Shown here: piece by piece, positions 44,565 to 53,421 of the stretch
Layout: each line of letters starts with the position of its first letter
Numbering within the stretch: position 1 is the first letter of the stretch
Assembly: GCA_902780785.1 (NCBI GenBank)
Contig: CACZGS010000006.1
Coordinates: forward strand, 1 to 64,000
Reading direction: 5' to 3'
Source of the DNA: Oscillospiraceae bacterium
Lineage (GTDB): Bacteria > Bacillota > Clostridia > Saccharofermentanales > Saccharofermentanaceae
Length of the DNA stretch: 64,000 bases
Position numbers and translations under genes: made by a program
The notes under the pieces: generated by a model
Told to the model about the DNA's origin: nothing
Seen by the model: the letters and a program-made list of their open reading frames with translations, nothing else
Database searches by the model: none

Positions 44565-46337
44565 ATGGATTACAAAGATTTAATAGCTACAAATTTAAGC
44601 GCTTGCACAGGCCTTGATAAGGCTCAGGTAGAGGGACTCATCGAGATCCCGCCCAAGCTCGAACTCGGTGATTTTGCTTTCCCGTGCTTCGTTCTGGCCA
44701 AGACCCTTCATAAGGCTCCGCCCATGATCGCCAATGAGCTTAAGGATTCTCCCGAGCTCGTAAAAGGCTTTGACGGCGCGGTTACTGTTGATACGGCAGG
44801 CCCGTACATCAATTTCAGGATCGACAGGGGCATTCTTGCCAAGAGCGTTATCTCTGAGATCGTGGAAGCCGGCGACCAGTACGGCAATAAGAACATCGGT
44901 GAGGGCAAGAACGTCATCATCGAGTTCTCATCCCCCAATATCGCCAAGCCTTTCCACGTAGGCCACGCTTTCACGACAATCTTAGGTAATTCACTTGCAA
45001 ATATCTATTCCAGACTCGGCTATAACGTAATCAGATTCAACCATCTGGGCGATTACGGCACTCAGTTCGGTAAGCTCATCACGGCTTACAGACTCTGGGG
45101 CGATGAGACTGCAATGCAGGAGAACCCCATCGACGAGCTCACAAGGATCTATGTTAAGTTCCACGATGAGTGCAAGGTATCTCCCGAGCGCGAAAAGGAG
45201 CTCGAAGACACTGCAAGGGACAACTTCAGGAAGCTCGAAGAGGGTGAGCCTGAGGAAGTCGCTCTCTGGCAGCGTTTCAGAGACCTGTCACTCCAGGTTT
45301 TCGAGAAGACATATGACAGAATGGGCATCAAGTTCGATAACTACAATGGCGAGTCCTTCTATTCATCAAGGATCCCAGGCGTCGTAAAGATGCTTGAAGA
45401 TAAGGGACTTTTGGAAGAGAGCGAAGGCGCAAAGGTCGTAAAGCTCGATGAAGAGGGCCTTCCTCCGTGCCTCGTCGTAAAGAGCGACGGAACCACGATC
45501 TATGCTTCAAGAGACCTCGCAGCAGTGCTTTACAGACACGAGGAGTTCAACTTCTACAAGAATATCTACGTAGTAGGACTTCCCCAGCAGCTTCACTTCA
45601 AGCAGGTTTTCGCCGTGCTCAAGAAGGCAGGCTACGACTTTGCTGACGACTGCGTACACGTAGGCTTCGGCCTATTGAAGTTCAAGCCCAAGAAGGATGA
45701 GAACGGCAATGAGGTCGTTGAGGCTTTCTCAACACGTGCCGGCAACATCATCAAGCTTGACGATTTCCTTGATAAGACTACTGAGAAGACCGCAGAGATC
45801 ATCAGAAAGAACAGCGAACTCCGCGGCGGCGACATGACCGACGAGCAGATCGCAAAGGTATCTGAGGTAGTAGGCTTGGGCGCTGTCTCATACACATATC
45901 TTAAGGCAGGAAGAGAGAAGGATATCCTCTTTGACTGGGATGACATGCTCGATTTCGAAGGCGATACGGCTCCTTACCTGATCTACACATATGCCAGGAT
46001 CAAGTCAATCTTAAGAAAGGCTGAAGATCAGGGCTTTAAGGGCTCCGTTGATGCGGCTGCCGAGCTTACGGCAGAAGACGAGTACGCTGTCATCAGAAGC
46101 CTTGCAGACTTCAAGGATGCGGTCGTTAAGGCAGCAGAGAGCTATGAGCCTTTCATGATCTCACGCCAGATCGCCCTTATCGCAAGGAACTTCAACCGTT
46201 TCTACAACAATTCCAGGATCCTGAACTGCGATTCCGCAGAGCTCAGGGACGCACGCCTCATGCTTTGCGAGGCTGTTGCTGACTGCATCAAGTCCGGACT
46301 CGATATGCTCGGTATCGGCGTCGTCGAGAAGATGTAA
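44565..46337 (+). CDS. argS: Arginyl-tRNA synthetase
   Basis: 590 residues, class I. It has an Add1 N-terminal domain, the HIGH-type motif SSPNIAKPFHVGHAF, HLGDYGTQFGKLI, and a C-terminal anticodon-binding DALR domain. As in many ArgRS proteins there is no canonical KMSKS; FSTRAGNIIKLDDFL occupies the place. It charges tRNA-Arg. It heads a run argS-pepF-rRNA methyltransferase-rdgB with gaps under 20 bases. Confidence 0.96.
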   Translation: MDYKDLIATNLSACTGLDKAQVEGLIEIPPKLELGDFAFPCFVLAKTLHKAPPMIANELKDSPELVKGFDGAVTVDTAGPYINFRIDRGILAKSVISEIVEAGDQYGNKNIGEGKNVIIEFSSPNIAKPFHVGHAFTTILGNSLANIYSRLGYNVIRFNHLGDYGTQFGKLITAYRLWGDETAMQENPIDELTRIYVKFHDECKVSPEREKELEDTARDNFRKLEEGEPEEVALWQRFRDLSLQVFEKTYDRMGIKFDNYNGESFYSSRIPGVVKMLEDKGLLEESEGAKVVKLDEEGLPPCLVVKSDGTTIYASRDLAAVLYRHEEFNFYKNIYVVGLPQQLHFKQVFAVLKKAGYDFADDCVHVGFGLLKFKPKKDENGNEVVEAFSTRAGNIIKLDDFLDKTTEKTAEIIRKNSELRGGDMTDEQIAKVSEVVGLGAVSYTYLKAGREKDILFDWDDMLDFEGDTAPYLIYTYARIKSILRKAEDQGFKGSVDAAAELTAEDEYAVIRSLADFKDAVVKAAESYEPFMISRQIALIARNFNRFYNNSRILNCDSAELRDARLMLCEAVADCIKSGLDMLGIGVVEKM

Positions 46338-46353
46338 TTAGAAAGGCAGACCG

Positions 46354-48066
46354 ATGGAGAACACGACTAACAGCTCGGTACCTGATTTTAAGGAACTGAA
46401 ATACACAAGACCTGATCTTGATAAGTTCACGGAGACAGTAAAAGCCGTTAGATTGAGGCTCATGACCGCCAAGACGATCGAGGCGGCCGATGAAGCGATA
46501 GGTGAGTATGAGATTGCGATAAGCTCTTTCGATACCATGTATGCGCTCTGCCAGATCCTCCACGATCTCGATACTTCAAACGAGTTTTACAATACCGAGA
46601 TGGAGTTCTTCGACGAGGCTACGGCCAGAGTCCAGGAGCTCTCATCAGCTGTATTATCAGGCCTTCTCACGGCGCCCTGCGCTGACAGTTTGAAGGTCAA
46701 ATACGGTCCCATGATCTTCCTCAAGGCCAAGAACCAGAGGGAGATCATCTCAAGCGAGGTAATTGACGACCTTACTGAGGAATCCAAGCTCGAGAATGAA
46801 TATTCCCAGAAGCAGTCCGAAGCTGAGATCCAGCTCGGCAAGAAGACTTTGAACTTAAGCCTCATCCAGCCTTATCTCCAGTCAACAGACAGGAAGGTAA
46901 GAAGAGAGGCTCACATCGCTCTTGATAAGTACTACATGTCCCGTAAGGATACTTACGACCTTATCTACGATGACCTCGTCAAGGTAAGGACGCAGGCTGC
47001 CAAGAAGCTCGGTTATGAGAGCTTTACGGAGCTCGGCTATAAGCGCATGGAGCGCTACGATTACACAAGGGAAGATGTTGCTTCATTCAGGGAGAACATC
47101 AAGAGATATATCGTTCCGCTTACTGTACAGATCAGAAAGCTCCAGAAGGACAGACTCGGCGTGGATCAGCTCATGTTCCACGATCTTCCTTGCCTCTTTA
47201 AGGACGGCAATCCTACGCCCGTCATAAGCAAGGATACCTATGAGGAGGCTGCCGGCAAGTTCTTCAGAAAGATGTTCGGCGCCGACCCGAGCTTCTTCGA
47301 TATCCTCTCCGGTCACGGATATACGGATCTTCTGTCCCGTCCCGTAAAGTCCACGGGCGGTTACTGCATGTATCTTGAGGATTACTGCATTCCGTTTATC
47401 TTCATGAACGGCAACGGCACCTTCGATGACGTCGCGACAGTTATCCACGAGGGCGGTCACGCTTATGCGGCATTGCAGGGCGCTGAATCTTCGCCGTTTG
47501 TAGAGTGCCTGTCTCCTACGCTTGAGACATGCGAGATCCACTCCACATCGATGGAATACATGTCCTATCCTTTCATGGATATCTTCTACGGCAAGCAGGC
47601 AGAACAGTACTGCGAGCTCCACATGACGGACGGTCTTCTGTTCCTGCCTTACGGCTGTATGGTAGACGAATTCCAGCACATCATTTATGACAATCCGAAC
47701 ATGACACCCAATGAGCGTCATGAGATCTGGAGAATGCTCGAGCAGTCCTATCAGCCGTTCACCGAATACGATGTAGAGGATACGCCTTTCCACGCTTTGG
47801 GCGGCGCATGGATGAAGAAGGATCATATCTTCACCACGCCTTTCTACTATATCGATTACTGCCTCTCGCAGATCTGCGCTCTCGAGCTCTGGGACGAGTC
47901 GAGGACAGACCTTAAGGTTGCATTGGAGAAGTACAATACGCTCTGCCAGTTAGGCGGCAGCGACACATTCTTAAATCTCATAAAGAAGTCCGGCATCGAG
48001 TCGCCTTTTGATGTTGATGTCATCAAGCGCCTTGCCTTCAAGTGCGCGGATTTCCTTAATCTGTGA
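46354..48066 (+). CDS. pepF: M3 family oligoendopeptidase (PepF type)
   Basis: 570 residues. The zinc motif is VIHEGGHAYAAL (HEGGH at 365-369), and the third ligand Glu lies downstream in LETCEIHSTSMEYM. The N-terminal helical region is typical of M3B enzymes. No signal peptide, so it is a cytoplasmic metallopeptidase degrading short peptides. It lies 16 bases after argS and 7 bases before the rRNA methyltransferase. Confidence 0.92.
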   Translation: MENTTNSSVPDFKELKYTRPDLDKFTETVKAVRLRLMTAKTIEAADEAIGEYEIAISSFDTMYALCQILHDLDTSNEFYNTEMEFFDEATARVQELSSAVLSGLLTAPCADSLKVKYGPMIFLKAKNQREIISSEVIDDLTEESKLENEYSQKQSEAEIQLGKKTLNLSLIQPYLQSTDRKVRREAHIALDKYYMSRKDTYDLIYDDLVKVRTQAAKKLGYESFTELGYKRMERYDYTREDVASFRENIKRYIVPLTVQIRKLQKDRLGVDQLMFHDLPCLFKDGNPTPVISKDTYEEAAGKFFRKMFGADPSFFDILSGHGYTDLLSRPVKSTGGYCMYLEDYCIPFIFMNGNGTFDDVATVIHEGGHAYAALQGAESSPFVECLSPTLETCEIHSTSMEYMSYPFMDIFYGKQAEQYCELHMTDGLLFLPYGCMVDEFQHIIYDNPNMTPNERHEIWRMLEQSYQPFTEYDVEDTPFHALGGAWMKKDHIFTTPFYYIDYCLSQICALELWDESRTDLKVALEKYNTLCQLGGSDTFLNLIKKSGIESPFDVDVIKRLAFKCADFLNL

Positions 48067-48073
48067 GGCTTAA

Positions 48074-49504
48074 ATGAAGTTCCCCGAAGAGTTCTTAAAT
48101 GAGATGAATGATTTCTTCTCGCGTTACAAGTATGTACCGCAGGAAGGCTTCTTTGAGAGCTTCGAAAAGGAACCGCTCAAGGGATTAAGATTTTCCAGAA
48201 CGAAGATACATTCCGCTGATGAGGAAAAGGCACTCTTAAATGACCTGGGAGAGGGCGGAAACCCCGTTCCCTGGTGCTCAGGCGGATATTACGTCAATAA
48301 CGAGACCGGCGGCAAAGAAGCGCTCTATCACGCGGGTGTTTACTACCCCCAGGAGCCTTCCGCGATGCTTCCTGCACAGGTCATGGCGGCGAAGCCCGGC
48401 GAGATCGTTTTAGACCTCTGCGCAGCTCCGGGCGGCAAGGCCTGCAGGCTAGGCGAAGATATGAAGGGAGAGGGCATCCTGGTAGCTAACGAAATCAGCT
48501 TCGACCGCTCTAAAGCGCTCCTCCGCAACATCGAGCGTTCCGGTATCAAGGGCTGTGTCATCCTTAACGAGACGCCCGAGAATATTGCATCAAGGCTCCC
48601 TTTGTTCTTCGATAAGATCCTTATCGATGCGCCGTGCTCAGGCGAGGGCATGTTCAGAAGGGATCCGGGCGCTGTCAAGAGCTATATGAACTATGGTCCG
48701 AAGGTCTGTGTCCCTTTGCAGGAATCGATCCTTGAGGCTGCCCACAAATGCCTTAAAGACGGCGGTTCCATCGTTTATTCCACCTGTACTTTCTGCGTCG
48801 ACGAAGACGAGAACCAGATAAAGCGTTTTATCGAGCGCCACCCTGAATATCACGTAAAAGCTCATCCTGAGATCGAAGGCATTACCCATAACGGCGAAGA
48901 TTCGATCCTTCCGGGCTCCATGAGGATCTGGCCCCATCTGTCCGAAGGTGACGGGCATTTCTGCGTCCATATCGTTAAGGGTGAGGAGAAGGACCTTAAG
49001 TCGGCTGACGACTATCTCATCAGGAAGGAGATCAAGTCCAAGGATAAGAACGTTGAAGCGGCTATGAGTATGCTCGATGAAGTCTTATCGGACAAAGGCA
49101 GGGAAGATATCCTTAAGGGTGAGTTCATCTGCCACGGCACGGGCATCTTCCAGATGACTTTTGACGAGAAGCTCTTTAAGGGCCTCAAGGTCGTTAAGAC
49201 CGGCCTTTACGTAGGCGATATCAAGCCCCTGAAGTCGGGAAAGAAGGTTTTCGAGCCCTCCAACAGCATAGCGCTTGCGCTTAACCGTGATGAGATCAGG
49301 GATGATTCATATCTGGGGCTCTCACGTGACGACGACAGGCTCCTTAAGTACTTAAGAGGCGAGACCATATCAGTAACTCCTGAGGACGGCCTTAAGGCTT
49401 CAGGAACGATTATTGTAGGTATCGGCAACTATCCGCTGGGCTTTGCCAAGATCAACGGACAGACCGCGAAAAATATGTATCCCAAGGCATGGAGGCTTAT
49501 ATGA
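48074..49504 (+). CDS. NOL1/NOP2/Sun-family 16S rRNA cytosine-5 methyltransferase (RsmF-like)
   Basis: 476 residues. The SAM-binding motif is DLCAAPGGKACRL. The two catalytic Cys boxes are DAPCSGEGMFRRDP and STCTF. A C-terminal PUA-like or RsmF-type extension (about 300-476) follows, with NSIALALNRDEI. This layout fits RsmF/YebU-like rRNA m5C methyltransferases of Firmicutes. The target position is not deducible. It overlaps the next start codon (ATGA). Confidence 0.9.
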   Translation: MKFPEEFLNEMNDFFSRYKYVPQEGFFESFEKEPLKGLRFSRTKIHSADEEKALLNDLGEGGNPVPWCSGGYYVNNETGGKEALYHAGVYYPQEPSAMLPAQVMAAKPGEIVLDLCAAPGGKACRLGEDMKGEGILVANEISFDRSKALLRNIERSGIKGCVILNETPENIASRLPLFFDKILIDAPCSGEGMFRRDPGAVKSYMNYGPKVCVPLQESILEAAHKCLKDGGSIVYSTCTFCVDEDENQIKRFIERHPEYHVKAHPEIEGITHNGEDSILPGSMRIWPHLSEGDGHFCVHIVKGEEKDLKSADDYLIRKEIKSKDKNVEAAMSMLDEVLSDKGREDILKGEFICHGTGIFQMTFDEKLFKGLKVVKTGLYVGDIKPLKSGKKVFEPSNSIALALNRDEIRDDSYLGLSRDDDRLLKYLRGETISVTPEDGLKASGTIIVGIGNYPLGFAKINGQTAKNMYPKAWRLI

Positions 49505-50106
49505 CGGAATTCAAACTCATTCTTGCGACATCCAACAAGGACAAGGCAAGGGAGATCGCAGAGATATTGGAAGGCACACCTTTTGTTGTTACTACAATGA
49601 AGGAAGAGGGCTTTGATCCCGACATCGTAGAAGACGGCAAGACCTTTGAAGAGAATGCGCTTATTAAGGCACGCACGGTTCACGCTCTGGCAAAGGGCGC
49701 ATACGTAATGGCCGATGACTCAGGCCTCTGCATTGACGCGCTTGACGGTGCTCCGGGCATTTATTCCGCAAGATTCTGCGGTGAGGATTCCACATATCCC
49801 GAGAAGTTCGCGAAGATCTTCGAGATGCTTAAGGACGTGCCCGAAGAGAAACGTACGGCAAAGTTTGTCTGCAGCATCGCTGTCGTAAGACCAGACGGCT
49901 CGGAATTCACCGTAAGAGGCGAGATCTGCGGCGTTCTCCACGAGAAGCCCATGGGCGACGGCGGATTCGGCTATGATCCTATCTTCTATGTTCCCGAATT
50001 CGGCATGACCACTGCCCAGATGACCAAGGAACAGAAGAATTCCATAAGCCACAGAGGCAAGGCATCGAGAGCCATGGCTGAGAAGCTTAAGGCGGAAATA
50101 GGCTGA
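49501..50106 (+). CDS. rdgB: XTP/dITP diphosphatase (RdgB/HAM1)
   Basis: 201 residues. The N-terminal ATSNKDKAREI is the nucleotide-binding signature, followed by FEENALIKA and MADDSGLCIDALDGAPGIYSA with the metal-binding Asp, and GFGYDPIF and SHRGKA near the end. It removes non-canonical purine triphosphates such as dITP and XTP. The ATG at 49501 overlaps the preceding TGA; the ORF could begin 12 bases earlier but coupling argues for 49501. Confidence 0.95.
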   Translation: MTEFKLILATSNKDKAREIAEILEGTPFVVTTMKEEGFDPDIVEDGKTFEENALIKARTVHALAKGAYVMADDSGLCIDALDGAPGIYSARFCGEDSTYPEKFAKIFEMLKDVPEEKRTAKFVCSIAVVRPDGSEFTVRGEICGVLHEKPMGDGGFGYDPIFYVPEFGMTTAQMTKEQKNSISHRGKASRAMAEKLKAEIG

Positions 50107-50154
50107 AGTTATTGATCCTGTTCGGCGGTTAAATTTTGCCGGACCATTGGCAGT

Positions 50155-50264
50155 CAACTTTTGTCTCAACTTTTTTCGCGAAAATGTTGATGAAAAAGTT
50201 GAAAAATGCGAAAAATCAACTTTTCTCTCAACTTTTATCCATAAAAAGTTGATGAAAATGTTGA
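50155..50264 (+). repeat. Pair of related long inverted repeats
   Basis: Two units of about 48 bases (50155-50202 and 50217-50264) each form an imperfect hairpin built from CAACTTTT, TCTCAACTTTT and their complements. The first has the centre CGCG, the second CCAT. The two units are also direct repeats of each other at a 62-base pitch. No T-run follows, so they are not ordinary terminators. They lie in the 377-base gap between rdgB and the ACT gene. Confidence 0.8.
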
Positions 50265-50381
50265 GTGCATTGAAGGTGGGCTTTTTCCGGGATTGCCCGA
50301 GGCAAAATGACGAAAATCGCGGCTGAACCTGAACGATAATCTGCAAACGTAATAAATCAGCGCGCCTTCTTCTTATATTTA

Positions 50382-50410
50382 TTGAAAACACCCCTTAATC
50401 GTGTTAATAT
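50382..50410 (+). promoter_or_regulatory. Promoter of the ACT-hom genes
   Basis: TTGAAA (50382-50387), 17-base spacer, TAATAT (50405-50410) with TG in the extended position. About 75 bases upstream of the ATG. Confidence 0.75.
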
Positions 50411-50483
50411 TGTCAGGCGCGTACAAATGTCCGTCTGTGGAAGTATACTTTGGCGCAAAATCTCATAGAAAGGTCTTGACTTT

Positions 50484-50930
50484 ATGCATCAGGATAACCC
50501 CGAATATTTCCTCGTCGACAAAAGAGTTTTGCCTGAAGTCTTCATTAAGGTAATGGAAGTTAAGCAGCGTCTTAACACCGGTGAGTCCACTTCCGTAAAC
50601 GAAGCGGTCAGAAAGACCGGGCTTTCCAGAAGCGCATACTACAAGTATAAGGATTCCGTCCTGCCGTTCTATGAGGCAGCAAGCGGCAAGAAGGTTACAC
50701 TCCTTCTCTCCGTTGAGAATTTCCAGGGCATTTTGTCTGAGATCATCCGAACTATCGCGGAATCACGCGCAAATATTCTGACCATTAATCAGAATATCCC
50801 GATCAACGGCCTTGCAGATATCTCGATCTCCATTGAGACAGTATCTATGTACGGAACCGTTGACGACATTATCAATGATATCTCTAAGCTCGCCGGCGTA
50901 CGCAAGTGCATGGTATTGAGCAGGGAATAA
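50484..50930 (+). CDS. UPF0735 ACT-domain protein (PheB-like)
   Basis: 148 residues. The N-terminal part contains an HTH-like stretch (VNEAVRKTGLSRSAYYKYKD). The C-terminal ACT domain has VTLLLSVENFQGILSEIIRTIA and ISIETVSMYGTVDDIINDI. ACT domains bind amino acids. In many Firmicutes this gene is found next to hom, as here, with 19 bases between them. It probably senses an amino acid and regulates the aspartate-family pathway. Function not established. Confidence 0.88.
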   Translation: MHQDNPEYFLVDKRVLPEVFIKVMEVKQRLNTGESTSVNEAVRKTGLSRSAYYKYKDSVLPFYEAASGKKVTLLLSVENFQGILSEIIRTIAESRANILTINQNIPINGLADISISIETVSMYGTVDDIINDISKLAGVRKCMVLSRE

Positions 50931-50949
50931 CGAAAGGAACATTAAAGAA

Positions 50950-52128
50950 ATGGCTATTAACATCGCAATTATGGGCTTCGGCACAGTAGGTTCAGGCGTT
51001 GCCGAGACTCTGGACGTCAACAAGGATGTTATCTCCAAGCGTATCGGCAAAGAGATCAACGTTAAGTACATCCTTGATATCAGGGATTTTCCGGACAGCA
51101 AATTCGCAAGTCTCGTAACTCATGACGCTGATGAGGTTTTTAATAGCGATATACAGATTGCAGTAGAGACAATAGGCGGTGCAAGGATCGCTTATGAATA
51201 CACAAAGCGCGCTCTGTCAAAAGGCATCAGCGTCGTAACATCAAATAAGGAACTCGTTTCCACAAAGGGACCTGAGCTCTTAGAGATCGCTGCAAAGAAT
51301 AATTGCTGCTACCTTTTCGAGGCTGCAGTAGGCGGCGGCATCCCGATCATCAGACCTCTTTACAAGTGCCTTGCAGCTAACAAGATCACAAGGATCGCAG
51401 GCATCGTTAACGGTACGACAAACTACATCCTCTCACAGATGAAGGATGAGGGCTTGGACTTCGTAACAGCTCTGAAGCAGGCTCAGGAGAACGGTTTTGC
51501 AGAGGCTAACCCTTCTGCGGATATCGACGGTATCGACGCACAGAGAAAGCTCTCGATCCTCTCGACGATCGCAAATGACGGTGATTACATTGCACCTGAG
51601 AGCATTTCTGCTGAAGGCATCTCCGCTATCACAACGGACGATATGGCTTTCGCAAGATCGATCGGCTGCGACATTAAGCTCATCGCTTTATACGAAGCAG
51701 GCGAAAAGCCTGTCGCTTACGTTGCGCCCGCTTTGGTAGAGAAGAGCAATCTCTTATATAACGTTAACGGCGTATTCAATGCGATCATGGTTGACGGCAA
51801 CAGCTTGGGCCAGGCTATGTTCTACGGTCAGGGCGCAGGCACGCTTCCTACGGCTTCCGCAGTCTGCGGTGACGTTCTTGAGGCTGCAATGGGCAATCCT
51901 TCCGAGGCAAGAGCATGGACAGCTGAGAGCGTTGAGATCACGCCTTACGATGAGATCTTCGCCGATATCGTCATCAGAGTCGACAATGCTGCAGAAGTAG
52001 TCGTAAAGGGCTACAGCTGTGTATACCTCTCCGAGGAAGCGATCCTCGTTAGCGGAATCAAGCATAAGGACATCGAAGCGCTTGTTGCAATGACAGGTGC
52101 AAAGTCCTGGATGCACTATCTTAAGTAA
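50950..52128 (+). CDS. hom: Homoserine dehydrogenase
   Basis: 392 residues. NAD(P)-binding GFGTVGSGVAETL at the N-terminus and the family signature GIVNGTTNYILSQM. The chain is shorter than the ~430-residue Bacillus enzyme and has little room for the C-terminal ACT domain, which may be supplied in trans by the ACT protein just upstream. It makes homoserine for threonine and methionine synthesis. Confidence 0.94.
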   Translation: MAINIAIMGFGTVGSGVAETLDVNKDVISKRIGKEINVKYILDIRDFPDSKFASLVTHDADEVFNSDIQIAVETIGGARIAYEYTKRALSKGISVVTSNKELVSTKGPELLEIAAKNNCCYLFEAAVGGGIPIIRPLYKCLAANKITRIAGIVNGTTNYILSQMKDEGLDFVTALKQAQENGFAEANPSADIDGIDAQRKLSILSTIANDGDYIAPESISAEGISAITTDDMAFARSIGCDIKLIALYEAGEKPVAYVAPALVEKSNLLYNVNGVFNAIMVDGNSLGQAMFYGQGAGTLPTASAVCGDVLEAAMGNPSEARAWTAESVEITPYDEIFADIVIRVDNAAEVVVKGYSCVYLSEEAILVSGIKHKDIEALVAMTGAKSWMHYLK

Positions 52129-52164
52129 TCAAAAACGAAATATTTTATTCGGAGGAATAGTTAA

Positions 52165-53418
52165 ATGAAGGTACTCGTAGTAGGCGGCGGCGGAAGAGAG
52201 CATGTTATCTGCTGGAAGCTCAAGCAGGATCCCAGGGTAACGGAGCTTTACTGCGCTCCCGGTAACGGCGGTATCGCATCTATCGCTACATGCGTAAATA
52301 TCAAGGCTACTGATCTTGACGGTATGGTCGATTTCGCAAAGAAGGAGCAGTTTGACCTGGTCTTCGTTGCTCCCGACGATCCGCTCGCACTCGGTATGGT
52401 CGACAGAATGGAAGAGGCAGGACTCAGAGCATTCGGCCCCAAGGCAAATGCCGCTATCATCGAAGGTTCCAAGGCTTTCTCCAAGCAGCTCATGAAGAAA
52501 TATTCGATCCCTACTGCAAAGTATGAGATCTTCGAAGACGAACAGGCAGCTCTCTCTTATCTTGAGACACAGCCTATGCCTATCGTTATCAAGTGCGACG
52601 GTCTCGCACTGGGTAAGGGCGTTATCATTGCCCAGACCCTTGATGAGGCTAAGCAGGCCGTTAAGGACATGATGGAAGACAAGAAGTTCGGAAATGCCGG
52701 CTCCACGATCGTTATCGAGGAATGCATGACAGGTCCTGAGCTTACAGTCCTTGCTTTCTCTGACGGCAACATCTGTGTTCCGATGGTATCTTCAAGAGAC
52801 CACAAGAGAGCATACGATCACGACGAAGGCCTTAACACAGGCGGCATGGGCGCTGTTACACCCGGCTGCGATATGACTGACGAGCTCAAGGCTCGTATCC
52901 AGAACGAGATCATCACACCTACAGTCGAAGCTCTCAAGAAAGAGGGAAGACCTTTCAAGGGTGTTATCTACTTCGGACTTATGCTTACACCTGAAGGACC
53001 GAAGGTAGTTGAGTACAATGCACGTTTCGGAGATCCTGAGGCACAGGCAGTACTGCCTCTCCTCGAGAACAGTCTCCTTGATATAGTCGATGCTGTTATC
53101 GACGGCAAGCTCGATCAGGTTGAATTCAAGTGGAAGAATAAGTGTTCCTGCGTAGTCGTTATGGCTTCCGGCGGATATCCGCAGAGCTATGCGAAGGGCT
53201 ACGAGATCACAGGCATCGATACCTGCGGCAAGATCGTATTCCAGGCAGGCACCGCACTTAAGGACGGCAAGCTCGTTACATCCGGCGGACGCGTTCTCTG
53301 CGTATACGATGAGGCAGATACTCTTGATGAGGCGATCGACGGCGCTTACGAAGGCGTCTCCAAGATCTCCTTCAAGGACATGCACTTCCGCCACGATATA
53401 GGAAGGACACTCGGTTAA
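52165..53418 (+). CDS. purD: Phosphoribosylamine-glycine ligase
   Basis: 417 residues. N-terminal VLVVGGGGREHVICWKL, ATP-grasp core with IKCDGLALGKGV, NTGGMGAVTPG and ARFGDPEAQAVLPLL. It makes glycinamide ribonucleotide in purine synthesis. No other pur genes are adjacent. Ribosome site GGAGG precedes the ATG. Confidence 0.96.
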   Translation: MKVLVVGGGGREHVICWKLKQDPRVTELYCAPGNGGIASIATCVNIKATDLDGMVDFAKKEQFDLVFVAPDDPLALGMVDRMEEAGLRAFGPKANAAIIEGSKAFSKQLMKKYSIPTAKYEIFEDEQAALSYLETQPMPIVIKCDGLALGKGVIIAQTLDEAKQAVKDMMEDKKFGNAGSTIVIEECMTGPELTVLAFSDGNICVPMVSSRDHKRAYDHDEGLNTGGMGAVTPGCDMTDELKARIQNEIITPTVEALKKEGRPFKGVIYFGLMLTPEGPKVVEYNARFGDPEAQAVLPLLENSLLDIVDAVIDGKLDQVEFKWKNKCSCVVVMASGGYPQSYAKGYEITGIDTCGKIVFQAGTALKDGKLVTSGGRVLCVYDEADTLDEAIDGAYEGVSKISFKDMHFRHDIGRTLG

Positions 53419-53421
53419 TAA

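Noticed and set aside
50155..50264. CRISPR array
   Set aside because: Only two units, each itself an inverted repeat, with a 14-base gap instead of spacers and no cas genes.
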